Shown piece by piece: positions 51,001 to 61,660 of a stretch of 64,000 nucleotides of DNA. The notes under the pieces are model-generated. The model was given only the letters and a program-made list of their open reading frames with translations, searched no databases and was not told the origin of the DNA. How positions within the stretch are numbered: position 1 is the stretch's first letter; each line of letters starts with the position of its first letter. This DNA is from Otatea glauca (lineage: Eukaryota; Streptophyta; Magnoliopsida; Poales; Poaceae), in contig CM070715.1 of the NCBI GenBank assembly GCA_036346275.1, positions 74,573,667-74,637,666 of the forward strand, given 5' to 3'. The translations under genes and the position numbers were made by a program.

Positions 51001-52836
51001 CCAAACACACGAGCCTCCCTCGATCACTTGGTAATTCTTCCCCGCTCCGGGTAGGTGAACTCCGGCCTTCACAAGCTTGCCGGGCTTCTCACAACCTCCG
51101 TAGAGAAGCTCATCGCGCACAATCGCCTCCAAGCCGTCTAGGAGACAGCAACCTCCAAGAGTAACAAGTCTTGACGCCTTGACGCTTGCTTGAGGTCGAA
51201 TTAAGTGTCTAAAGGCTCAACACTAAATGCAACACTTGAATTGCTCCTAACTCTCTCAAAATGAGAATTTAATGCACAAGAATGAGTTGGAGACTTGCTA
51301 GAGCTCAAGAATGATCAATGAGGTCCAAGAGTTGCTCTAGTATGTAGGTGTGGGGGTATTTATAACCCCCACCAACAAAACTAGCCGTTGGAGCAAAATT
51401 ATATAAATAATCAGGATTTTCGGTGCTACCGCCTATGTAGGGCCGGTAGCACCGGGCTCCAACACAACGGTTGGATCAGTGCAATAAATGCACTGTTAGA
51501 GCCCGTTACTCAGAGGGTCTGGTGGTACCGCCCAACTGGGACGGTAGCATCAGACCCTTTTTATTTTTGCTTTGCCCAAATGGATGCTCTCTGGAATTTC
51601 TACACCAAACATGAGGCTAATGCTACCGCTCGCCCGGTAGCACTGGGCTACCATGGGCGATAGCACTGGACTGCCAATCCGCCCAAAAATGCCTTCTCTA
51701 TTTTTTTACACACCGCCCTGGGGGTCGGTGCTACAGCTCGGCCGGTAGCACCAGGCTACCATGGCCGGTAGCACCGGCCTCCCAGAGGCACTACTACTAT
51801 GCATAACATTTTCAATTTGAATTTGAATATGACGGTATGCATGACTTCAAGTGAGCACAAAATTGAGCCTTTACACCCTAAACGACGTCAAGGTAATCGA
51901 CAAGACCCCTCTAATAGTATGACACTATTTCTAGCAAACCGATCTTTTCTTGAAAACTCTGAGATTGGTAAAAACTATAAAACGGTCCTTAATTTTATAC
52001 CTTCGTCATTTAGCTTGATGCGTTAATCTTCTTTTTGCCATTTTCATGCTTTCACGATCGCCGAACTTAGGACCAACCTATTTTCAATAATCTCAAAGGA
52101 AAATATTAGTCCTTTGATCATGATTGTCATTAGTTACCAAAAACCAAATTGAATTGGGGGCCTAGATGCTTTCAACTTATGAGATCAAATCACAACCGAG
52201 GCTCATCTTATAAGGGCCTAAACGTCCATACCGTGTACGAAATGGACTTCGTGTCCATGGCGGCCATAGAGGCGACACCCACTCTCCGATCTAGAATTAG
52301 CTTGGGGAAGATGATGCGCATCCATCCATGTGGCACGATGTGTGGCCGCGATCCACTCGGCCCGATTCAATCAACACCGCACACTGATCCAACGACTGTG
52401 ATCCATTACGGTTATCACTATACCCGGTTGATCCCAACCACATGATTAGAAACCAGCGGCCAAGAATACAAGGCTACACAACAACCGACTCGACTGGCCA
52501 AACTGGGCTTGGCCTGGGAAAATGGCAGTACCTAATGGGCTCTCGGCCCGATACTATTCAAAGGTTTTAAATAACTTTCCTAATTAAATTAATTCCAGAA
52601 AGTCAAACAATTTGTATAAAATAGTAAAAGTATGAGAAAAATTCTCAAAAATACTTTAAGACATTTAAGACCCAAATAAAATATTTTTTTGTAAAATTTT
52701 ATTTAAAATTTTCACAGAATAAAATAATATCCATATTAATTCAAAAATACAAAATAAATTCCAAAAAAATTCAAAAATTCAGAAAATCCACAAAACCATA
52801 TTAAATCCAAATAAGCCAAAAAATTGGGATGCTACA
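48068..52836 (-). mobile_element. Solo LTR of a long-LTR (Gypsy-like) retrotransposon, itself interrupted
   Basis: On the minus strand it starts TGTAGCATCCC and ends GGGTCTCGACA. Flanks GCCCG (48063-48067) and GTCTG (52837-52841) differ only by two C-to-T changes. Removing the insertion and one flank restores the TNP2 frame (Pro-Val-Phe-Leu). No second LTR, primer site or pol gene is seen. After subtracting the nested solo LTR at 50654-52174, about 3.2 kb remain, a plausible length for the long LTRs of Del/Tekay-type Gypsy elements (inference). It contains long AT-rich stretches with no coding similarity. Confidence 0.7.
50654..52174 (+). mobile_element. Solo LTR of a SIRE/Maximus-like Copia element, 1.5 kb
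   Basis: It begins TGTAGGATCAAGGATAACTG and ends GGGGGCCTAGATGCTTTCA, both typical of SIRE/Maximus LTRs of grasses as I recall them. Flanks GCTTA (50649-50653) and ACTTA (52175-52179) match in 4 of 5 bases. No internal retroelement genes are present. It is inserted into the solo LTR at 48068-52836. It contains repeated CGGTAGCACCGG-type motifs (about 51425-51780) that are partly inverted. Confidence 0.8.
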
Positions 52837-54465
52837 GTCTGTGTTCCTATGTAGCATGTACCCGTTCGAGAGGTACATGGGAATTCTCATGTCCTACGTA
52901 CGAAATCGATCTCGACCGGAGGGTAGCATTGTCTAAGGTTATGCAACTGAAGAGGTCATCGAATTCTACATTGATTACATGGCTCAGATTGAACCGATAG
53001 GCATGCCTCGATCCTGCCATGAGGGGAGGCTCCAGGGTATCAAGACCATCAGAAGGAAAGCAATCATGCTTGATCCAGCTACATGTGCTAAAGCCCATTT
53101 CATGGTTTTGCAATACATGGCTGTTGTGTCTCCGTATATCGATGAGCACAAGAATTAGCTACAGTAAGAGAATCTGTCGCGATAGTAGTCTTGGATCATC
53201 AGACAGCATAGCCTTTAGTTCAATAGATGGTTGAAGGAACGATCCATCACTAAGAGCTCGTTAGGTCATACGCTGACATGGTTGGCAAAAGGGACAACAT
53301 TTACAGTTGTAATATGGAAATGATACGACTTAAATGGGTACACATTTTACATGAGAGATCAGGATATGAAGAGCACAAACCAGAACAGTGGTGTCCACAT
53401 AACTACATTCAATACCGTTGGGTCAACGAGGAGCTCATACTATAGGGTTCATATAGGAGATTTGGGAGCTCGACTATGTACTATTCAAGATCCCCTTATT
53501 TCGAGGTCATTGGGTTCACCTACAGCAGGTGAAGGTCGACAAGTACGGCGTCACTACTGTGGACCTCGAACGTGTCGAATACCAAGACAGACCATTCGTA
53601 CTCGCTAACAAAGTTGTTCAAGTCTTCTATGTAACTGATCCGTCCAATAAGAAGCGCCACGTAGTTCTTTAAGGAAAAAGGAGGATTATCGAAGTTGAGA
53701 ATGTAGTAGACGAGGAAGAATACAATCAGTTTGATGAGTTAACTCATATCGGAAACAGTAACGGTCCAGGAAAAACAACCTGAGGAAGCTAGCTACATAC
53801 GCGTTGATCATCGTGAAGGGCTAATTTTTATACAAAAGAATAAGCAAGTGGAGTTATGATTTTAAGTGTACTCTCCAGAATAATAAATTTGTTTTTATTA
53901 AAACGCTCGAAAGTCAAAACAGTTTTGTGTATGCGTCTGATTTTTTTAATCAGGTTACCATTATTTTACTGGGTTGATCCTTTGCTGGGTTACCTGAACA
54001 TGGTTGCAAGTTAAATTGTGTTTATGACTTCTTAATCTGGCATGAAAATTTTCACGCTGGATTTGCACAATTCAACAACAATAGATTACCTAATGTGTTA
54101 CTTTAAGGTTTACCTAATGTGAAGCTTCCAATTTAATTTGTGCTACTTCGAAGAAAACCTTTAATATGATAATAAAAATACTAATGACTCCATCAAAACA
54201 AGATATGTAATAAGATCTGTCTTTTTGAAAAAGGACAAACAACAAAGTTGACAAAAGGGAAACTTGTGTTGGACTAAACATGCACAATGAACTCAGCATT
54301 TCAAATAATTTAATTATGTGCAATGGATATTACACTAAGTTTAGATTAAATTAGGAATAATTGTTCCCTATGAGAAGTAAGTTTCAATTGGTAAAATATG
54401 GCATTGTGTAGTGTAATCCAATGAATTGTGTATTACAGAACTGAGCTTTTGTAATGAAAACTATC

Positions 54466-54592
54466 ATCATAGACGGTTCTGTGATTGAATCGTCCGTGAT
54501 GATTTGCCATCATAGACAGTTCTGGGATTAAACCATCTATGATGAGTTACATCATAGATGGTTCTTCCCAGAACCGTCTGTGATGGGGTGTG
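54466..54592. repeat. Internal block of CACTA subterminal repeats
   Basis: Five or six copies of CATCATAGACGGTTCT or its complement occur in about 130 bp. They look more like the right-end units (ATCACAGACGGTT) than the left-end units. No CACTA terminus is seen beside them. Confidence 0.75.
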
Positions 54593-54639
54593 TTCTTCTT
54601 TTTGCACGAGTTCAGCACTTCAACTCAATCAAACACACA

Positions 54640-54900
54640 ACGCAAAGGCCTAACCTCCCCCTCCCCCTTGGTGACGCCCTCCCCTGTCCCTCCCCCCTCG
54701 GCAGCGTCTCTCCTGTCGCCCCGCCCCCTCCTCTCACCTATCTGCCCAAGTCACACCGCGTCGCCCTCCACCCGCACTCGGCCCTCCGCCTCCACCCGCG
54801 CCGCCTGCGCTCCACCCCCTCAGCGCGGTGTCCTCCCCCTCAGTGTGGCCTCCTCCCTCTCAGCCCCCCTGTTGGCCTCCTCTCACTCGGTTTCACAAAT
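54640..54900 (+). other. C-rich leader-like tract after the internal subterminal block
   Basis: The sequence is strongly CT-rich (CCTCCCCCTCCCCC and similar units) and gives Pro/Leu/Ser-rich open frames of about 107 codons in two overlapping frames, which I take as composition. It resembles the CT-rich leader of the inner CACTA element (minus strand, 61405-61620). It may be the 5' untranslated exon of a CACTA transcript. Confidence 0.4.
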
Positions 54901-55613
54901 TAAGTGCTGCTAAAGTTGCTTTCTTTCGCACAAATGCTAGCTTTTCTAAGTCACTTCTTTTGCCTCAAAGACACATGCTTTCACACTTCATGCACCTAGG
55001 AGAATAGCCAGAATCCTTCCTCCAGTGGGATCAGTCGACTCATCAGACTAACTAGTGGAATTTGTCTTAGTATTACTCCTATTTTTAGGTTTAATTTTTG
55101 GTAATGAAATGATATTTAGGGGCAGTTTGAGCCTGACCTAAATTACTAAAGCTTAGTGGGTCAATTGACTACAATGCTTATGACATGCCTTTTTTTTGCA
55201 ACTTAACTTTATATATGTAGATGCATGGCAAGTTATTCCTGGAGATGATCAACCAACATGGGAGTACATGCTTGATTTAAGTACTGATCGGGCTTATCTG
55301 AAAACTATTACACCTAACTCAACAATTTAGAATTCTTGCAGAAGTAAAATTTCAGGAAATACCTAACTATTCATAAGATTAGCTTGCTTGAAGGAGATAC
55401 AAGAGCTACTTACTTTTTCCCTAATTTCCTTGTTATCATATCTACTACTTATACTTAGCACAAATACAAAGTTAACCATGCATCCTTTTAATTATGACCT
55501 CATAAGTGGCCCGTGCTTCTTGCAAACTTTGCTTTAGTCAACCTATAGCATACTAGAGAGGTTATGTGCCCATTAGTTGCCACAGATTACAAGTTGCAGT
55601 AGACGAATTTAGT
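54901..55613. other. AT-rich CACTA interior, nothing recognised
   Basis: No coding similarity, repeat or terminus was recognised on either strand between the C-rich tract and the MULE-like MITE. Confidence 0.5.
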
Positions 55614-55937
55614 GGAATTTTTTAACAATATTTTTTAAAAAAATTAACGAAAATAATATGCCAAAGCAAAATTTTGCAAAAAAAACCCACCTGTCACCAT
55701 TTGAATTGGTGATAGGTCTCTGTCGTCAATTCAAATGGTGACAAAGACTCTATCACCAATGGTTATATAGAGCTATCGCCATTTGAAATGGCGATAGAGT
55801 CTCTCTCGCCATTTCAATTGGTGACAGAGACCTGTCGCTAATTTAAATGGCGACAGGTGGGTATTTTTGTCAAAATTTTGCTTTGGCATATTATTTTCTA
55901 TAAAAAAATTAAAAAAAATATTATTAAAAAATTTCCA
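55614..55937. mobile_element. MULE-like MITE, 324 bp, with long inverted arms
   Basis: The direct repeat AATTTAGT lies at 55606-55613 and 55938-55945 (8 bp shared, perhaps 9 in the original). The arms are inverted copies of well over 100 bp: GGAATTTTTTAACAATATTT on the left against GGAAATTTTTTAATAATATT from the right, both followed by AAAATAATATGCCAAAGC and CCCACCTGTC. The centre holds several CCATTTGAATTGG-type palindromes (sub-repeats around GGTGACAGAGACC). No coding capacity. Inserted in the CACTA interior. Confidence 0.8.
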
Positions 55938-56299
55938 AATTTAGTGGCCCGTGATCATTTTCTGATTAATTACTGCTGTGTGAAAAGAATCCTAGTTTTA
56001 TTTTAAATGTCACTGTCAACGTAATCTTAGAGAACAAAATTTAAGAATATAGACTTTCTGTACTTAATAAACCATCTTAGTACTAGTGTACCCAAACGAC
56101 ACACACAACTATAGATGTGCATGGTGTTTAATGTCAAGTATCGAAATTGTTGGATATAGCTTACAGTCAAAATGAGTGAAGGGTTTTTTTTAACAAAATG
56201 GGTGACTGTCGTGTAACTTGCAGAGTGTCTGTTGTATGCATAGAACGACAGTCGATCAGCAGGATGGGCCCCTACCGCGCCTCCTAAGGCAGCGGAAGT

Positions 56300-57420
56300 A
56301 TTTCAGACATTGTGCGGGATAGTTGAACGGGAAAGGGTCCCCATCACCTATCCATCCTAAAAGTCGATGATAGATGAGGAGCGCAAAAGCTTAGTGACAT
56401 AAATTTTTGCATCGTTCAAACTCCTAGAAAATGCCATGCACGCACTGTGACGGTATGTGTTGCTAGTAGTAGGAAAGGCGTGGAAGAACTTCAACAACAC
56501 CTTTGTCAGTAATTACGTGAATAAGAAAATGACTCTATTCCAGAAGTACGGGTTCATCACTGAAGACGTCTGGGAACGATTTGTTGAGATGAAGACGACG
56601 GAAGAATTCATATGTCAAAGTGAAGCGCACAAGACCTTCCATGCAGAAAAACACCCACCCGCATAGACTTGACACCACTGGGTATGCGGGTAAGATTGCG
56701 CAATAGAGGAGGGAGGACGACGAGGCAATCCAAAAGTAGGCTTCCCACCCACACGTCCGAAACTGGGTAAGAGTGAGGTCACGTCCCACGTCTTCAGCGG
56801 CATGTCCATTGTAAACCCCGCAGACGAGCAAGTGTCCCAACGCTTGGTAAGATATCGAACTACATAGATTGTAATTAGTCCATATAAAACTTCATAAGTG
56901 AAATAACATATTGGGATCTTGGATGCAGATAGCGTTGATTATAGAATCTTCCCAGAGCTCTTTCCAGGCAGACAGAGAGAAAGATACTCTCCACGACCTT
57001 GGGAAACAAGGTGCAACCGGGTCGCACGCGAGGCAAAGGTGTTTTCATTCCCTAGAAAATGGGATTTTCACAAGACCCCGACACATATCGGATTAGGAAG
57101 AGAACCAAAGCCAAGTGCGAGGAACAACAAGTAGTACTCATTGAGAAAAGGGTTGAGGAAAGGCTGAGAGCGCAATTCGATGATCAGCTAAGAAGCCTTA
57201 AGGAAAGGATGGAGCAAAGGATGGTAGCGGAGAGGCACGTACGGGACGTGCAAGCTCCAGACGCACAGATGCAATTCAGCCCAACTAATCATCAGAGCAA
57301 CTGCGCGTCCGCCCCTGGGACAGACGTGGATGACGCCAAATTTCCTATCAATGACATCCAGGTAATATATATATGTCTGCAATGCTCCATAGATAGACCT
57401 GTTGGACATGTTAGCTAATT
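56300..57420 (+). pseudogene. CACTA PF03004-like (Ptta/En/Spm) protein, broken
   Basis: The frame reads CGIVERERVPITYPS, ASFKLLENAMHA, KAWKNFNNTFVSNYVNK, FQKYGFITEDVWERFVEMK and SEAHKTFHAEKHPP, the usual text of the plant transposase family PF03004 carried by CACTA elements. Downstream, at 57110-57240, a charged, probably coiled-coil segment (RVEERLRAQFDDQLRSLKER) is followed by a spacer. Several in-frame stops (for example near 56350 and 56667) break it. It lies in order after TNP2 on the same strand. Confidence 0.75.
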
Positions 57421-59000
57421 GTGTACCCTTATGTAGATGGCCACACCATGTAATCTCTAAGTGAGGCTTATCAACGGCTCTGTTCCCCTGTAGGCTGTTT
57501 GGGGGCGTGCGTATCTATCCGGTCAAGGAGCGATTGTGCACGACCACACGGTAGCTCCGGGTTATGTGAAGGTCCATGTAGACTGTGTACATGAAATTTG
57601 CAAGACCGTCACGCTGGAGATACCCCTAAATGATGAGATTGTGACACTAGAAAATGCCATTGGCACATTCATCTAGTGGCCCAAGAGGTACATCTCCTTC
57701 GATGACCGTCCTACAGTATCGAAGCTGTACGCACAACATGAGTCATCTACTATGCCGGAGCTACCAGCAATGCTGGAGCCACGTGCTGCACCACCAAATC
57801 AGCTACTGTGCCCTGTACGGCATAGGCTGGTACTACACTTTGGGTCCAGTCGTCTCTCGTGAAGATGACCTATGATAGATGGTGAGGCGGCGATAAGGTC
57901 AAATCGAAGCGCACCACGGGGGCCCCTGACTTTCTGTTGGCCCCATTGGCGCGACAATTCAAGCTAGGATAACTGTTCGTACCGGTAGAGCCCAGTAAAT
58001 GCTTACAATATCTTGCGTTAGATTACAAAATTGGTGGATGGAACAAGCCAACAAACCAGTGATACAACAGTATTGAATATCTTGGTTAGCTTCAATGAGG
58101 AGCATTTCTTGCATCAGTTTTCGGGGGGATTCTTCGTGGTCGGCTTCAACTACTTGTTCGATCTCTACAACCTCGACGTCCTCGACGCCTCACTCATTAG
58201 ATGTTGGACATTATAAGTGTGTGCAATCACGGTCTACATTCGTGTCATACCGACAAATATCATATATATATATGATCCTTGCTTTTGTATATATAAATAC
58301 ATGATCATTGAAGAAAAGAAAGAGAAAGAATCGGTGGGTTTTCTGGACCCACACATGGTGTCCAAGCAAATCATAGACGAAAATTTATAAGCCATTCATG
58401 AGTACGTGGAAAACGCATTGCTAGCTCAACGGGAAATAAATTTCATACTTTTATTCCACAACCCAGGGTAAGTGATTCACTACTTGCTATACTTGTTGAT
58501 CTGTACTTTACACGTAGCTCGAAGTTAGGTTGAATGACCATAGCGACATACCTGTATAGGTTTCACTGGGTACTACATTTAATTATACCAAGACAGAACT
58601 GGGTATTTTACCTTGATTCCAAAAAGGGTGGCACCCACGACTTGACGCCTATCGCAAAATTACTCGAGACGTCGTTCAATGTCTACAGAGCTCGTGAAGG
58701 GCCACACAAGGACTCGTTGCAAGTGAATCATGTTTATAAGTTTTCGGTATCCGCTAGTATGAAATGATCACTACTATAGAGAAGGCTATTACAGACGGTT
58801 TTCTAAATCATCTGTAAGCATGTGTCAGTGATATTATGACACATATCACAGACGGTTTTCCTACTAACTGTGAAAATGAATGTCATAGACGGTTTTTAAT
58901 TAGAACCGTCTGTGATATATGTTGATCACAAATGGTTTTTAAATAGAATCGTCTGTGATATGAGTTGATCATAGACGGTTTTTAAATAGAATTGTCTGTG

Positions 59001-59766
59001 ATATGTTTTTTCCCCTAACCCTCTTGGCAGAACTTCCATGATTAGTATATGTTGTTAGAAATTTTATTCTCCTTAGATATTTCTACAACGACATTTACAA
59101 GGCACAACCAATTATAGATTTTGCAATTGAATATCAAAAGATCCTAGATGCATCGAAGCAACAAATTGTCTAATGAGGATGGCCTTAAAATATGAACATT
59201 TGTAGCACTTTCATCCCCTTTTTTATTCTAATGTTGATGGATTCTAAGGCAAAATCCAATTCCATCCACAGTTCATCGTGAAAGTTGTTATTCTATGATT
59301 ATCTTCTACTTCTTCATCATCCCCGAATAAGAATACCATAGACAGCATATTTTCACTCTGGTCTTGTATAGGAACAGAACCAGAGTGATCCTATCCTACA
59401 CAAGAACAGAGGAAAATAGGTTGCCTATGGTATTCTCTTTCGGGCATGAGGATGAAGTGAAAGCGATAAACCAGAGCATGACAACTTTCAGGACGAACTG
59501 TGGATGAAATTGGATTTTGCCTTGAAATCCATCAACATTAGAATAAGAAAGGTGATGAAAGTGTTGCAAATGTTCATATTTTAAGACCATACTCGTCAAA
59601 CAAGCTATTGCCTCAATGCATCTAGGATGTTTTGATATTCAATTGCAAAATCTATAACTGGTTGTACCTTGTAAATATCGTTGTAGAAATATCTAAGGAA
59701 ATTTTTTTTTCGAACAACAGATACTAATCATGAAAGTTCTGCCAAGAGAGTTAGGAAAAAACATAT
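59001..59766. repeat. 766-bp inverted repeat (two ~380-bp arms) in the inner CACTA element
   Basis: Sequence from 59001 (ATATGTTTTTTCCCCTAAC) reappears in reverse complement up to 59766, with matching blocks throughout: GGCAGAACTT(C/T)CATGATTAGTAT, AGATATTTCTACAACGA, TAGATTTTGCAATTGAATATC, ATGTTGATGGATT and GAATACCATAG. The dyad centre is near 59384. Arms differ by scattered substitutions and small indels. The minus strand has a 67-codon frame across one arm (59396-59599), not recognised. Confidence 0.88.
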
Positions 59767-59779
59767 TACATATATGAAC

Positions 59780-60025
59780 AAATCAATCGGGCATGTTCTT
59801 TACTTGTTGCTGGTCACAGTTTTTGGTGTTTCATAGCATTTTAATTTGTAGCTAACGTTGTGCTCTTGAAGTATGAAGGCAACATGGTGTTCAAAATCAA
59901 AGTTATAGTTGAACTCCATGTTACCTTCATATATACCTTAAGAGCACAACGTCACCTTAAAAAATGCAATGAAACGGCAAAAACTGTGACCAGCCACCAG
60001 CAAAGAACATGTGTCCCATTGATTC
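59780..60025. repeat. Inverted repeat with B3-domain-like coding remnant
   Basis: Two arms of about 115 bp (59780-59900 and 59905-60025) are reverse complements with indels: CATGTTCTTT, GCTGGTCACAG, ACGTTGTGCTCTT and GGCAACATGG / CCATGTTACC. Read on either strand the arms give the C-terminal part of a plant B3 DNA-binding domain: GGWSQF on the minus strand, GDVVLLRY on the minus strand after a frame change, and VLLKYEGNMVFKIKV on the plus strand. B3 assignment rests on this GW-x2-F, GD-x2-LF and GNM-x-F pattern. No full domain is present. Confidence 0.55.
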
Positions 60026-60243
60026 GTCTCGAGGTCCTTAATATGCATGACAAACAAGTCCAATAATAGTATCTAAGCGTTCTTCTAGTGTATGGGTATC
60101 CAACAATCATATTTATAGAAAACTAACCATTTATGTATTAAGGATAATGTCAGTTGACAATACATTAACAAGCTATGATACCATAAATATCAACAAGCAT
60201 ACATTGAGAATCAACATTATTTGATATATCAACACAAGAATAC

Positions 60244-60700
60244 CTTAGGGCTTTTCTATATCTGCTATCATATGTGCCATAACTTCCGCAACAGAGGCTT
60301 TTCGATTCTCTTTGAAGTTTCACAACTTTGGCACAGTGCCCATTTGTTTGACACCAAGAACCGATTGACTTCCAGTCACATCTCTTAATCCCTACAAAAA
60401 TAATCATGTTGTTGTGAAAAAGGTGTGTCTTAGTATATTATCAGTAACCATGTTGAATTAAATATTAGAAACATTTATATTACCTCTATAAGCTCAGTTT
60501 TAGCTTCTTCTAGCTCTGCATTTGCCCTGCAGTCCTTAATGATGAGTGCCATGTTAACAGCTTCACTTGCAATTTGTCATCTATGTCTTTCAGTTTTTCT
60601 TTTATCTCATAAATCTGTTTTGTTAACTCGACTTTCTTTTCAGTTGTTCTATCTCCACCTCAAGTTTTTGTTTTGCATCCAACAGCTTTTTCATATCGTC
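60244..60700 (-). pseudogene. IDN2/FDM-like coiled coil and XH-domain fragment captured in the CACTA element
   Basis: Two minus-strand exons: about 60700-60484, then 60391-60244, joined by GT (60483-60482) and AG (60393-60392) sites. The first reads MKKLLDAKQKLEVEIEQLK, then, after frameshifts, KKVELTKQIYEIKEKLK and EAVNMALIIKDCRANAELEE. The second reads GLRDVTGSQSVLGVKQMG, then NFKENRKASVAEVMAHMIAD. These match the coiled coil and XH ends of plant FDM/IDN2 proteins, which act with dsRNA in RNA-directed DNA methylation (family knowledge). The middle of the XH domain is missing between KQMG and NFKENRKA, and the frame is broken in three or more places, so it is not a working copy. Confidence 0.7.
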
Positions 60701-61057
60701 TATCTTACCAAATCAGATTTCAATCTTGTCAATTAATTTAGATTAGAAACAAAATGATGTTCTCACATATCAGAATAATGGATTGATCAAGTACGTAGTG
60801 GCAATGAGAATTTCAATGTTTTGCATAAAATAGATTTACAAGAAATTTACTACTAGGGATGTTCGAAATGATCAAAGTAGTGGCAATGAGAATTTCAATG
60901 TTCTTGTATATTACAAACCATGCATATATTACAAACCACACGAACAATAGTCACATATACAAAAAAAGAGTATAAGAGATCGTCACAAATATTATATTTA
61001 ACTAAATTCAATCATGCCTAATTACCAGATAAGTGTTCTAGCAGCATCGAAGTTGCA

Positions 61058-61345
61058 GATAAACTAAACTATGCATGCCCTAGGTAGATATCGATCCTTT
61101 GTGTACTTTGTTTACTATCATGCCTAATCACCATATATGGACATGAGTTAATTCCATTTTGCCATCTTCAAATCTGCATTTTGCAATTAATATGCAACCG
61201 TTCGGTGCACGCATGCCTTCATTTTTTAGACTTGAAGATCAAAGGATAAAATTGATCACAGTGAAACAATATTGAAGGATAAACTAAACTATGCATGCAT
61301 GCCCTAGGTAGAGATCAATCTTTTTAGGTATTTTGTTTACTATTT
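61058..61345. repeat. Pair of ~65-bp direct repeats
   Basis: Copies at about 61058-61125 and 61278-61345 share GATAAACTAAACTATGCATG, CCCTAGGTAGA, ATC and TTTTGTTTACTAT. They lie between the captured pieces and the leader of the inner CACTA element. Confidence 0.65.
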
Positions 61346-61399
61346 TAGCAATCATCCATACAAATCACAGGATAAGGATCCACAAGGACACAGGGACTC

Positions 61400-61660
61400 A
61401 CCGAATCAAACGGAGCATAGGCTCAAGGGGAGAAGGAGGAGGTTGCTGAGGGGGAGGAGTGGAGAACGCCGGGGAGGAGGTCGCCGAGAGGGAGGTCACA
61501 TAGGACGAGGAGGTCGTCGAGAGGGAGGTCACGGAGGAGGAAGTCGCTGAGAGGGAGGACACCGAGGGGCTAGGGTTTGAGGGAGGCGAAACGCGCTAGG
61601 TGCTAAGGTCTGCACGAGGAACCTTGATATGTTTATATAGTAGTCGCAGTCGTATCACAG
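61400..61660 (-). promoter_or_regulatory. Promoter-like and CT-rich leader, minus strand, of inner CACTA
   Basis: On the minus strand, CTATATAAAC (about 61635-61646) is followed by GCACCTAGCGCG, then a long CT-rich leader (CCTCCCTCTCAGCGAC-type units) down to about 61420. A TCGGTGAGTCC splice-donor-like site lies at about 61400. This resembles the promoter and first non-coding exon found inside CACTA ends. It faces the captured XH and B3 pieces. Whether it is transcribed is unknown. Confidence 0.5.

Larger units (their letters stand above)
45832..53800 (+). pseudogene. CACTA TNP2 transposase, broken and split by an LTR insertion
   Basis: The start ATG at 45832 follows a TAG acceptor. The N-terminal transposase-associated domain reads MDRSWMYVENSVS, then CPCIDCENLRIFRN and GFERGYTCWNSHGEEQI after a frameshift near 45940. 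TNP2 core text follows: LLADMLPKGNELP, EKIHACPNDCILYRKEY, PLRGTYVHDVVKNLD, FWDLPYWEHLEVQRCID and LHVEKNVCDSLIGLLL. It continues after the insertion 48068-52836 with MYPFERYMGIL, RPEGSIV and EEVIEFYIDYM. A C-terminal stretch, YQDRPFVLANKVVQVFYV and VENVVDEEEYNQFDEL, lies at about 53575-53745. At least ten stops and frameshifts are visible. In this family TNP2 cuts the TIRs; this copy cannot. Confidence 0.88.

Noticed and set aside
54580..54913. Two overlapping 107-codon Pro-rich frames
   Set aside because: These lie in a CT-rich leader-like tract; both frames are open because of composition. No domain was recognised.
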